Part shown: piece by piece, positions 7,382 to 15,506 of the stretch
Layout of the letters: the number at the start of each line of letters is the position of its first letter
How positions within the stretch are numbered: the first letter of the stretch is position 1
From: CAVZVW01 sp963778845
GTDB lineage: Bacteria; Actinomycetota; Actinomycetes; Actinomycetales; Kineosporiaceae
Direction: 5' to 3'
Assembly: GCA_963778845.1 (NCBI GenBank)
Contig: CAVZVW010000009.1
Location: 496,001-560,000, forward strand
Length of the DNA: 64,000 nt
Made by a program: the position numbers and the translations under genes
The notes under the pieces: generated by a model
What the model saw: the letters and a program-made list of their open reading frames with translations, nothing else
The model's database searches: none
What the model was told of the DNA's origin: nothing

Positions 7382-9797
7382 GCTGCGCACGAGCCATCGC
7401 CCGCAGCTCGGCGACGACGGCGACGCGCTCGGCCAGCTCAGCCGAGAACGCCTCCCGCCGGCCGGCCAGGTCGGGTGTCGTCGGGTCCAGCAGGCCGCGG
7501 TTGGCGGCCAAGGTGTGTGCGTTGCGGAACAGCTCACGCGAGTTGGCCTCGGCGCTGACGAGCTGACCCTGCAGCTGGCGCTGCCGTGCGGTGCGGCCGC
7601 AGTCGACCAGGAACTCCCGCTGCGACACCGAGTCGTTCACCCCGCGGGAGGCGATGATCTCAGCCGCGACGGAGTACGCCTCGAGGAACGGCTGCAGCAT
7701 CAGCGGCGCGACGAGCGGGCGGGCCTGCGCGAGCGCCTCCAGCAGCAGCCCGGGCGAGGCCTCGCGCTGCCGCCAGCCGGGGTCCAACAGCAGCATCTCC
7801 GCCTCCACGTCGTCGGCGAAGACGCGTTTGCGCGGGAAGAAGAACTCGTACTTGAGCAGGTCGCGTAGCCGTAGCGCCTCCCCCCAGGTGGCCGCGGGCA
7901 GGTCGTGCGCACCGCTGCGGCCGGCACGAAGCAGGGCCACCTCCGTGATCGCCCGGTTGACGAAACAGTGCACCAGCGTGTTGCGGTAGAAGGCCGCCTC
8001 GAGCTCCTTGTCGGCGCGGATGGAGTAGACCGGCTCGGCGGTGTCGTGGTGCTCGGCCACGACGCCCGCGTTCACCAGCCCGCGCAGGGCCTCCAAGGCG
8101 CGCGAGGGGTCGGTCAGCGAGACGTCATGGGTGATCGGCAGCCCCCGCGCGGCCACATAGGCGAGCAGCGGCTCGAGAAGCTCCCTGCCCTGGGCCGACG
8201 TGATGGCCCGACCCTGGGCACCGAGCAACGCCACGGACACCAGCGCGGTCGCGGTGACCGGCGTGACGTCGTTGATGCGGTGACAGACCTCGAAGGCCAC
8301 CTTCGCAACGTCGAGGTCGCTGCTGGCCCCCCGTCCCGGCGCCGGCGGCTGCGCGCCGTCCTCGTGGACGGAGAGGAGGGCCTCCCGCAGCCGCAGAGGC
8401 GCCCCGATACGCACGTGGACGGCGCTGCGGACCTGGCCGCGCACGCCGATGTAGCGCAGCAGCCACCCGATGCCCTCCGGCTGCTTCTGTGCGCCACGCT
8501 CCTCCGCCGCGATCGACCCGACCTCGGTCTGCAGGTCGTACACGATCGACACGGGGACCAGGGCGACATCGGCGACCCGGCCCTCGTCGAGGGCGTCCAC
8601 GATGTAGCGCAACAGGCCGAAGCGCGGGGGGCGCAGCTTGCCGGTGCGGGTGCGTCCGCCCTCGATGTACCACTCGACGTTGAAGCGCTTGCTCAACAGG
8701 TAGGCCAGGTACTCGCGCAGCATCGCCTTGTACACCGGTGCGTCACGGAAGCTGCGCCGGATGAAGACGACGCCGCTGCGCCTGGCCAGGGGGCCGAGAG
8801 GCCAGAAGCTGAGGTTCGCCCCGCCCAGCACGCGGTTGGGCGGCCAGCCGTGGCGCGCCAGGAGCGCCCGGAGCACCACGGGGTCGAGGTATGACCGGTG
8901 GTTGGGGAGGAAGGCGATCGCGCAGTCCCGGTTGAGCTCACGCAGACCCGCCAGCGCCGAGGTCTCCGCGTGCACCTCGTAGGCCCGGGACACGAAGGCG
9001 CCCAGGCGGTTCCAGGTGTCCACCGCGATCGGGCTCTCGCTGGAGACCATCTCCTCCAGCGCAGCCTCCGACTGCGCGCGGACCTCGGCCTCGGGCAGGC
9101 CCAGGTCAGCGGTCAGCCCCCGCACCAGGTCGGCGTAGCGCGCGGAGGCACGGATGTCCTCGGCGACCATGCGCGGGACCTTGTAGCGGTCTCCGTGCAG
9201 TGAGCGCTCCGCACGCTCCAGCGTCAGCAAGCCCTGCCGGCGGACGAAGTCGCCCAGCCCGGGGACAGCCAGAGCGTCGGCTCGGGCGCGCAGGCTCGAC
9301 ACGCGCGCCGGCTCCCCGACCAGGACGCGCGGCGCCGGCCCCGCCGGCCCGGTCGACACCCGTGGTGCGGCCCGGCGTCCCGACCGCACCCTCCTCGCGG
9401 GAGGCCGGGCCAGGGTCGCCACCTGATGCGGCAGCCGGGCCAACCAGTGACGGCCGACGGGCCAGACGACGCGCGCCGGCACGACCAGGTGGTCCGGCCC
9501 CTCGCCAAGCACGGCGTCCAACCCGGGGTCCTCGAAGCCCAGCGTGGGCACGGGATCGCCGTCGCCAGTACGGGCGAGGTCGTGCGCCCAGCCCGTGAGC
9601 AACCGCCGCTCCAGCGGGGTCTGCGCGCACAACAGGAGCAGCGCGTCCGCCGGCGCCGCCCACGCCTCGTCGAGCCCCACGGTGGTCGGCCGGCGCCGCG
9701 CGCCCGAGTCGTCCGAGATGGTCGGCGTCACCGGGTGACCGTACCGAGACCGGGGCCCGACAGACAGAGCCGGGCGGACGTCGTCCCGGCTGGGCAT
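7374..9797 (-). CDS. plsB: Glycerol-3-phosphate 1-O-acyltransferase
   Basis: 807 residues, the same size class as E. coli PlsB. The acyltransferase domain carries the four family blocks: NHRSYLDP with the catalytic His300 and Asp305, FIRRSF (glycerol-3-phosphate binding), YIEGGRTRTGKLRPPRFG, and VALVPVSIVYD. The enzyme acylates glycerol-3-phosphate at sn-1 at the inner membrane face, the first step of phospholipid synthesis. Start is uncertain: ATG 9797 gives the length above, but a GTG at 9731 leaves room for a promoter before the divergent thioesterase gene, and neither has a strong ribosome site. It stands alone and converges on the response regulator gene. Confidence 0.93.
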   Translation of the reverse strand: MPSRDDVRPALSVGPRSRYGHPVTPTISDDSGARRRPTTVGLDEAWAAPADALLLLCAQTPLERRLLTGWAHDLARTGDGDPVPTLGFEDPGLDAVLGEGPDHLVVPARVVWPVGRHWLARLPHQVATLARPPARRVRSGRRAAPRVSTGPAGPAPRVLVGEPARVSSLRARADALAVPGLGDFVRRQGLLTLERAERSLHGDRYKVPRMVAEDIRASARYADLVRGLTADLGLPEAEVRAQSEAALEEMVSSESPIAVDTWNRLGAFVSRAYEVHAETSALAGLRELNRDCAIAFLPNHRSYLDPVVLRALLARHGWPPNRVLGGANLSFWPLGPLARRSGVVFIRRSFRDAPVYKAMLREYLAYLLSKRFNVEWYIEGGRTRTGKLRPPRFGLLRYIVDALDEGRVADVALVPVSIVYDLQTEVGSIAAEERGAQKQPEGIGWLLRYIGVRGQVRSAVHVRIGAPLRLREALLSVHEDGAQPPAPGRGASSDLDVAKVAFEVCHRINDVTPVTATALVSVALLGAQGRAITSAQGRELLEPLLAYVAARGLPITHDVSLTDPSRALEALRGLVNAGVVAEHHDTAEPVYSIRADKELEAAFYRNTLVHCFVNRAITEVALLRAGRSGAHDLPAATWGEALRLRDLLKYEFFFPRKRVFADDVEAEMLLLDPGWRQREASPGLLLEALAQARPLVAPLMLQPFLEAYSVAAEIIASRGVNDSVSQREFLVDCGRTARQRQLQGQLVSAEANSRELFRNAHTLAANRGLLDPTTPDLAGRREAFSAELAERVAVVAELRAMARAQHP

Positions 9798-9838
9798 CAG
9801 TAGGCTTGCACCACCCCACCCGGGAAGGACGCCCGCCG

Positions 9839-10315
9839 ATGTCGAACCCTGCCCTGCCCGAGGACTCGCATGCCTCCGGCGCGGGGGTCGTGCCGGGTGT
9901 CGCGGACCTCGACCCGAACGCAGGCTTCGCGGGCTACCTGGGGCTGCGTTTCGTCGAGGTCGGCCCCGACGGCGTCGTGATCCGCTGGCGCGTCGGCCCC
10001 CACCTGCACCAGCCGTTCGGGATCCTGCACGGCGGCGTGCACTGCGCGGTCATCGAGACCGCGGCCAGCATCGCCGGGGCTCTGTGGCTCGGGGACCGCG
10101 GCCACGTCGTCGGCGTCAGCAACCAGACCGACTTCCTGCGGGCCGTGCGCGACGGCGAGCTCACCGCGACGGCGTCGGCCGTGCACCGCGGCCGGCTGCA
10201 GCAGCTGTGGCAGGTGGAGGTGCGCGACGAGGCCGGCCGGCTCGTGGCACGCGGGCAGGTGCGCCTGCAGAACATCCAGGCCACCGACCGACTGGCGGCC
10301 CCGGCCGCGGGCTGA
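9839..10315 (+). CDS. PaaI-type hotdog-fold thioesterase
   Basis: 158 residues from ATG 9839, with GGGAAGGA nine bases upstream; the frame is open further upstream but without a ribosome site. The hotdog signature HQPFGILHGGVHCAVIETAA is clear: HGG followed by the acidic residue (E) on the long helix, as in PaaI/4-hydroxybenzoyl-CoA-type thioesterases that hydrolyse aryl- or acyl-CoA. It is divergent from plsB. A TAGGCT at 9791-9796 could be its -10 box. The substrate cannot be told from sequence. Confidence 0.88.
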   Translation: MSNPALPEDSHASGAGVVPGVADLDPNAGFAGYLGLRFVEVGPDGVVIRWRVGPHLHQPFGILHGGVHCAVIETAASIAGALWLGDRGHVVGVSNQTDFLRAVRDGELTATASAVHRGRLQQLWQVEVRDEAGRLVARGQVRLQNIQATDRLAAPAAG

Positions 10316-10345
10316 CATCGCCCGCGGCTGACCCCATCGCCGGCG

Positions 10346-10837
10346 TCACGGGCGCCGCCGCGGAACCCACGCGGGCACGCGTGCCCTGTACTCGTCGTAC
10401 TGCGCTCCGAACTGCGCCCGCAGCACCGGCTCCTCGTACAGGTGCGCGAAGGCGGCCATCGTCGCCCACGCGCCCGCGGCGTAGGCGAGCAGGCCCGGAT
10501 GCCCGAAGAGCATCGCCTGCCCCACGACGATGGCGACGACTGCTGCGTACATCGGGTTGCGCAGGTACCGGTACAGCCCCGTCACCACCAGCCGCTCGGT
10601 CGGCGCCACGGGAGCCGGTGTGCCCCGTCCCTGCATCGCGAAGCGGGCGAACTCGGCAACGACCACCGCTGCGCCCACGACCACGAGGCCGACGCCGCCG
10701 ACCTGGACGGGCACCCACCCCGGCCCCGCGTGCGCCACGTGCCAGCCGGTGATCCACCAGGGCACCAGACCCGCGACCGTGCCAGGAGCCAGCACCAGGA
10801 ACACCGCCGTGCCGGCTGCGGCGGGCAGGGGTCTCAC
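10346..10837 (-). CDS. Isoprenylcysteine carboxyl methyltransferase (ICMT)-like membrane protein
   Basis: 163 residues from the GTG at 10837, which overlaps the TGA of the upstream oxidoreductase as GTGA and has GGAGAG at good spacing. Three to four hydrophobic helices precede the SAM-binding C-terminal signature GLYRYLRNPMYAAVV and the acidic EEPVLRAQFGAQYDEYRARV, typical of ICMT/phospholipid N-methyltransferase-like families. Bacterial members methylate small lipid-like substrates; which one is unknown. Coupling to a geranylgeranyl-reductase-like oxidoreductase suggests the two act on the same, perhaps isoprenoid, substrate. Confidence 0.85.
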   Translation of the reverse strand: MRPLPAAAGTAVFLVLAPGTVAGLVPWWITGWHVAHAGPGWVPVQVGGVGLVVVGAAVVVAEFARFAMQGRGTPAPVAPTERLVVTGLYRYLRNPMYAAVVAIVVGQAMLFGHPGLLAYAAGAWATMAAFAHLYEEPVLRAQFGAQYDEYRARVPAWVPRRRP

Positions 10838-12174
10838 AGGCTCTCCGGTCCGGCGACCGGCCGCACGCCCGCCGTGGCGGAGCGCGGCGCCGGGTCCTGG
10901 CGGTCCCCGGTACCGGTGGGCCTCGGGGGGAGGCCGAGAACACGGCCGACGGCGCGGGCGACCCCTCGGGGACCGACGTGACGCACCGCGCCCCACGGGC
11001 TGATCGCGTCGGGCCAGGGCGCCGTGCCGGAGAAGGACGCGAGGAAGGCAGACACCCCCTGCGGGGAGCCGGTGAGCTCACTGAGCAGTGCCCGCTCCGG
11101 GCGGGTCAGCCCCCTCAGCCGCGCGACGCGCGCGGTGCCGTCGGCGACCGGGCGGACCGCGGCGTCCCGCTCTCGCCACGCACGGTCGAGCTGCGTGTCG
11201 AGCGGCTCGAGCCCCTGCATGGCCACGATGACCGCGTCTGCGACGCGCTGGGCGTCCTTCAGAGCATGCGTGATGCCCTGGGCGGTGACGGGGTCCACGA
11301 CAGCACCGGCGTCGCCGACGAGGGCCCAGCCGGCACCGTGCTGCTGCGTCATCGCGTGCGGCAGGTAGGGGGCCATCCGGATGCGCTCGACCCGGGTGCC
11401 CGACCGCAGTCGCTGCCCCAGGTCGTCGCACCGGTCCGCCGCGGCGAGCACGCCGGCCGGCACGTCGCGACGCAGCTCCTCGAAGGCCGTGGCCGGCCGC
11501 GAGACGAAGACGACGCCGAGGTCGTCGTCGGTGGGGAACGCCGCGAGCGCGAGCCCGCGCCGCTGGTACATCCGCGCGGTCGAACCCAGGTGCAGGCCGG
11601 ACCAGTAGCCGTACGCCGCGACCGTCGCGGTCCGGCGCTGTCCGTAGCGGCGAGCACGCACGTGGCGCGCCACGAGCGAGCGCTTGCCGTCCGCGCCGAC
11701 GACGAGCCTCGCTCGCAGCACGGTCGAGGGTGCGCGGCCGGCCCGGGCGACCACGCCGACGACGCACCCTGCCTCCACGACGAGGCGCTCGACGGCGACC
11801 CCCTCCCGCACCTCGGCGCCCGCGGCCCTGGCCGCCTCGACCAGAGCGCTGTCGAGCAGCGTGCGACGCGGGCTGTAGACGGCATGCACGCCGTCCACCG
11901 TCGGGAGCGGGCCCTCCAGCACGAGACCGTCGAGGTCGACACGAGCGGCGTCCGCCGCGGGCGTGCCGGCCGCCACCAGGTCGTCGAGGACGCCCCATCG
12001 GGCGAGGAGCGCTGCGCCCGGCACCTGCACCTGGTGGGATGACAGCGTGTCGCTGGGGAACGAGCACCGGTCGAGGGCGAGCACCTGGAGCCCCGCCCGG
12101 GCGAGGAGCATGGCCAGGGACGCGCCGGCGACTCGTGCCCCGACGACGACCACGTCGTAGCGCGGCACTGTCAC
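10834..12174 (-). CDS. FAD-dependent oxidoreductase / monooxygenase (geranylgeranyl reductase-like)
   Basis: 446 residues. An N-terminal Rossmann motif VVVVGARVAGASLA binds the ADP part of FAD (the middle Gly of GxGxxG is Arg, as is common in this family), and the second FAD block GWALVGDAGAVVDPVTAQGI is present near residue 290. These define the PHBH-like flavin monooxygenase/geranylgeranyl reductase group. The gene is divergent from a TetR regulator, with a strong palindromic operator between them, and is translationally coupled to the ICMT-like gene. The TetR protein probably represses this pair. Substrate unknown. Confidence 0.88.
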   Translation of the reverse strand: MTVPRYDVVVVGARVAGASLAMLLARAGLQVLALDRCSFPSDTLSSHQVQVPGAALLARWGVLDDLVAAGTPAADAARVDLDGLVLEGPLPTVDGVHAVYSPRRTLLDSALVEAARAAGAEVREGVAVERLVVEAGCVVGVVARAGRAPSTVLRARLVVGADGKRSLVARHVRARRYGQRRTATVAAYGYWSGLHLGSTARMYQRRGLALAAFPTDDDLGVVFVSRPATAFEELRRDVPAGVLAAADRCDDLGQRLRSGTRVERIRMAPYLPHAMTQQHGAGWALVGDAGAVVDPVTAQGITHALKDAQRVADAVIVAMQGLEPLDTQLDRAWRERDAAVRPVADGTARVARLRGLTRPERALLSELTGSPQGVSAFLASFSGTAPWPDAISPWGAVRHVGPRGVARAVGRVLGLPPRPTGTGDRQDPAPRSATAGVRPVAGPESL

Positions 12175-12242
12175 GACCTGCGTCCCGGGAGGTCGGGTGC
12201 CCCGGCCGGGAGGTCGGGTGCCCTTGCCGGGAGGCGATCCAC

Positions 12243-12279
12243 CATACGGCTGCGTATGTTAAACATACGCTAGGGTATG
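12243..12279. promoter_or_regulatory. TetR operator: four alternating CATAC/GTATG half-sites
   Basis: A perfect 19-bp palindrome, GCGTATGTT-A-AACATACGC, occupies 12252-12270. Adding the flanks gives CATAC at 12243, GTATG at 12254, CATAC at 12264 and GTATG at 12275, that is four alternately oriented half-sites spaced 11, 10 and 11 bp, close to one helical turn. The last half-site contains the ATG (12277) of the TetR gene, so binding would also block its own transcription. This is the arrangement expected for two TetR dimers bound side by side. Confidence 0.75.
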
Positions 12280-12915
12280 CACGTGTCCTCCCCTCGCGCA
12301 ACCGCGAAGGCCACCGACGCAGGCGTGGTGGCCGCCTCCCCTGTGCGGCGCCGACGGCTCACCCGGCAGGACTGGTCCGAAACGGCCCTGAGGATGCTCG
12401 CGGACGGCGGTGTCGGCGCCGTCGCCGTCGAGCCGATCGCCTCCGCGCTCGGGACCACGAAGGGCAGCTTCTACCACCACTTCTCGAGCAGGGACGAGCT
12501 CCTGGTGGCGGCGCTCGCGCTGTGGGAGCACCAGCACACGGTCGAGGTCAACGCGGGAGTCGACGCCGCCACCGCCGACCCCCGCGAGCAGCTGCGTCTC
12601 CTGGTGCGCCGCGCCATCGGGATGGCGGAACAGGACCCGATCGGGCTCACCCTGCTCGCGACGGCCGACCACCCTCTCGTCGCCCCCGTGCTGGCCCGGG
12701 TCACGGCCGCCCGGGTGGACTACCTGACGGCGATCTTCGGACGACTCGGGGAACGGCGCACGAGCGCGCGACGACGGGCATTGCTCGCCTACAGCGCCTA
12801 CCTGGGCCACAGCCAGCTGGCCCACTCGACGCCCGGCGTGCTCCCGCACGGCACCGCGGCCAGGCACGCCTACCTCGACCTCGTGATCGACGCGCTGGCG
12901 GGGCCCCGCGGCTGA
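12277..12915 (+). CDS. TetR/AcrR-family transcriptional regulator
   Basis: 212 residues. The N-terminal helix-turn-helix lies at about 35-75 (GVGAVAVEPIASALGTTKGS followed by FYHHFSSRDELL), and the rest is a helical ligand-binding domain with no diagnostic residues. ATG 12277 lies inside the operator and has no ribosome site, so the mRNA may be leaderless; GTG 12283 is an alternative start. It is divergent from the FAD oxidoreductase/ICMT pair and very probably represses both that pair and itself until an inducer, likely a hydrophobic small molecule, binds. Confidence 0.92.
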   Translation: MHVSSPRATAKATDAGVVAASPVRRRRLTRQDWSETALRMLADGGVGAVAVEPIASALGTTKGSFYHHFSSRDELLVAALALWEHQHTVEVNAGVDAATADPREQLRLLVRRAIGMAEQDPIGLTLLATADHPLVAPVLARVTAARVDYLTAIFGRLGERRTSARRRALLAYSAYLGHSQLAHSTPGVLPHGTAARHAYLDLVIDALAGPRG

Positions 12916-13036
12916 CCCAGCCCACGAGCCCAGCTCCTCCTCCTAGCCTCCTGGCAACCGGGCCACACGCGACCATTTGCCCCCTTCCGGCCAACCTGTG
13001 CAGCCGGTTCGTGTGACCGGGCGGGCCATGCCCGAG

Positions 13037-13078
13037 CCGCCGCGGCCCGGCGGTTTGGTCGGGCCCCTTCCGGGGGCC
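13037..13078 (+). terminator. Possible hairpin terminator after the TetR gene
   Basis: Two GC hairpins lie between the TetR and GGDEF-EAL genes: CCGCC (13037-13041) pairing with GGCGG (13049-13053) followed by TTT, and GGCCCC (13062-13067) pairing with GGGGCC (13073-13078). Neither has a long U tract, which is usual in actinomycetes, so function is a guess. Confidence 0.3.
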
Positions 13079-13175
13079 ATCATTGATCCAGAGCCACACG
13101 CCACCGTTGCGTGGGCCACCGGGAGCAGCCGTGCACCGCGGGTGGCCGGGGGGATCGACTCGCGGAAGGGGCAGG

Positions 13176-15104
13176 GTGCTGGGCAAGCTGCGCGGGCGTG
13201 CAGCCTCTCGCGGGTTCGTGCTTCCGGCCGTCGTCGTCGTGCTCACCCTTGCGTCGGGGCTCGGCATGCGATGGCTGGACGGATTCGCTCAGGCCCGTTC
13301 GGAGGGCAGGGTCGAGCTCCTGCGCGTCGAGGCGCTGGCGTTCCGTCTCAGTGCCGCCGAGGACCGTGCTGTCGCGGTCGGGCAGGTCACGCCGGAGACC
13401 CTGGAAGGGGTCGACGCGACTATCCGCCAGATGGACGAGTCGTTGGGCCGGGCGCGTGCCGCCGTCGGTGACGACGCGCAGATCCGCCGGATCCAGCCCG
13501 AGTACGTGCAGTACCAAAGAGTGATGCGCGAGATGCTGCACCGCGTCGAGGAGCAGAAGATCCCCGAAGCGCGGAACTACGACATGCAGACGGTGGACGG
13601 GGTGTTCGACACTCTGCTCACCTCGATCACCCAGGCCAGCGAGGGCTACCGCCAAGCCAGCGCCCGGGCCGACCGCACACGGGTGTTCGGCGGCATCGCC
13701 ATCCTCACGCTCTTGTGCGGCCTGGTCCTCGCACTGATCCGGCGCGGGCAGCAGACCCATCATCGGCACGCCAGCGCGCTCGCCCACCAAGCCAGCCACG
13801 ACTACCTGACGGGGCTGGCCAACCGGCGCCAGATCATCGACCTGGTCGGTGCCGCCATGCAGTCGGTAGACCGCGAGCCCGGCGACGTCTTCCTGCTGTA
13901 CGTCGACCTCGACGACTTCAAGGCGGTCAACGACCAGTACGGCCACGACATCGGCGACGCGCTGCTGCAAGAGGTGGCGGCGCGGCTGCGGGCCGGTACG
14001 CGCGAGGACGACGTCGTCGCACGGCTGGGAGGCGACGAGTTCACCGTGCTCCTCGGCCCGCACGTGTCCTCCGAGACCGCCGAGCTGGTCGCCCAGCGCC
14101 TCACCTCCGCGCTGCGCGAACCCATCGAGGTGGCCGGCCGCGTGCTGCGCATCTCGGCAAGCATCGGGCTCGCGCACTGCGTTCCGGGCCAGCACCGGCC
14201 CGAGGACATCTTCCGCCACGCCGACGCGGCCATGTACGACGCCAAGCGTCGGGGCAAGCGGCAGTACGCGGTGTGGGGGCCGGAGCTGGCCGCTCGACTG
14301 CACGAGAACCTGGGGCGCGAGCTGCATGAGGCCGTCGAAGGGGGCCAGCTCGAGCTGCTGTTCCAGCCGTGGGTCGACCTTCGGACCGGTCAACCCGACG
14401 GCGTCGAGGCGCTCGTACGCTGGCGCCACCCGTCGCGCGGTCTCCTCGGACCGCTCGACTTCATCCCGATGGCCGAGGAGCTCGGACTCATCGACGAGCT
14501 CGGCGAATGGGTGCTCCGCACGGCCTGCCGGGCCAGCGCGGGCTGGCGCTCGATCGCACCGAACCTCACGTTGGCGGTCAACGTCTCGACCCGACAGCTC
14601 GACACGCCGGGCTTCGAGCACCTCGTCAGGCAGGCCCTCGAGCAGGGCGGCCTCCAGGCCCGGCTGCTCACGCTGGAGATGACCGAGTCGGCGATGCTCG
14701 AGGAGGCGTCGGACGCCGCGCACATCCTCACGTCCCTGACCGAGCTCGGGGTTCGCGTCGCCGTCGACGACTTCGGGGTGGGCTTCTCCAGCCTCGACCG
14801 GGTGCGCCGGATGCCCGTGCACACCTTGAAGATCGACCGCTCGTTCGTCCGAGACATCGTGACCGACCCCCAGGACGCCGCCCTCGTCGACGCTGTGATC
14901 GGGATGGGCCGCTCGCTGGGGCTCGACGTGATCGCCGAAGGGATCGAGACCGAGGAGCAGGAGCAGGCCCTACGACGTCTGGGCTGCCCGAAGGGCCAGG
15001 GCTATCTGTTCGCCCGGCCCGTTCCCGCGGCCGACCTCCTGCCGATGCTCCTCCCCCGCCAGGCGGCTGTCCCCGCGCCGATCCAGGAGCCACCGGGGCG
15101 CTGA
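13176..15104 (+). CDS. Membrane GGDEF-EAL cyclic-di-GMP turnover protein
   Basis: 642 residues from GTG 13176, with GGAAGGG five bases upstream. Two membrane helices (about 12-30 and 168-188) frame a helical extracytoplasmic sensor of about 135 residues. The GGDEF domain follows, with LTGLANRR, DLDDFKAVND and an intact ARLGGDEF active-site loop, then an EAL domain with intact EALVRWRHP, EMTES, VDDFGVGFSSL and IAEGIETEEQ. All catalytic signatures are kept, so both diguanylate cyclase and phosphodiesterase activity are possible, perhaps switched by the sensor. Signal unknown. The gene appears monocistronic. Confidence 0.93.
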   Translation: MLGKLRGRAASRGFVLPAVVVVLTLASGLGMRWLDGFAQARSEGRVELLRVEALAFRLSAAEDRAVAVGQVTPETLEGVDATIRQMDESLGRARAAVGDDAQIRRIQPEYVQYQRVMREMLHRVEEQKIPEARNYDMQTVDGVFDTLLTSITQASEGYRQASARADRTRVFGGIAILTLLCGLVLALIRRGQQTHHRHASALAHQASHDYLTGLANRRQIIDLVGAAMQSVDREPGDVFLLYVDLDDFKAVNDQYGHDIGDALLQEVAARLRAGTREDDVVARLGGDEFTVLLGPHVSSETAELVAQRLTSALREPIEVAGRVLRISASIGLAHCVPGQHRPEDIFRHADAAMYDAKRRGKRQYAVWGPELAARLHENLGRELHEAVEGGQLELLFQPWVDLRTGQPDGVEALVRWRHPSRGLLGPLDFIPMAEELGLIDELGEWVLRTACRASAGWRSIAPNLTLAVNVSTRQLDTPGFEHLVRQALEQGGLQARLLTLEMTESAMLEEASDAAHILTSLTELGVRVAVDDFGVGFSSLDRVRRMPVHTLKIDRSFVRDIVTDPQDAALVDAVIGMGRSLGLDVIAEGIETEEQEQALRRLGCPKGQGYLFARPVPAADLLPMLLPRQAAVPAPIQEPPGR

Positions 15105-15294
15105 CCCTGGCCGGGGCGCACGTGGGCGGCAGCGGTACATGTGCGGTGACCCGATTCGCACGTGCCGGGATCGGCGAGGGCGCCGGCGAAGAAGTCGGTG
15201 ACGAGCTCGGCCAGACGCGTGTGGACCGCCGAGCGGTCGACACCGGCGCGGTCGACGCAGAGCGGCACCCCGTTGGGGCTGTCGGAGAACGCCG

Positions 15295-15506
15295 GACGCA
15301 ACATCGGCCTGCCGCTGCCCGTGGTGATGACGGCGCTCGCCGCGGCCGTCTCGTCGCCGCGGTTCGCGGCCCTGACGCTCACCGAGGTCAACCCTCGTCA
15401 CGGGGAACCGGACGGCGCCACCCTCGCCCGGCTCGTCGACGGGCTCGTCCAGGCCTTCGCCGACCTGGGGCGAGGGGCAGGCGGGCACGTCATCGCCGGC
15501 GTTTGA
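15295..15506 (+). pseudogene. 3' remnant of an arginase/agmatinase-family gene
   Basis: About 70 codons in frame with the stop at 15506 read like the end of a ureohydrolase: GLPLPVVMTALAAAVSSPRF, then ALTLTEVNPRHGEPDGATLA, matching the C-terminal 'GLxxxEalal ... ldvtEvNP ... DG' block of arginases. Everything upstream that should carry the manganese-binding Asp/His motifs is absent, and 15105-15294 shows no matching coding signal. The fragment overlaps the end of the convergent M16-like gene by 17 bp. It is best read as a deletion remnant, though a short transcript cannot be excluded. Confidence 0.5.

Noticed and set aside
13080..14822. 580-codon minus-strand frame opposite the GGDEF-EAL gene
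   Set aside because: Shadow; GGDEF and EAL motifs are intact on the plus strand.
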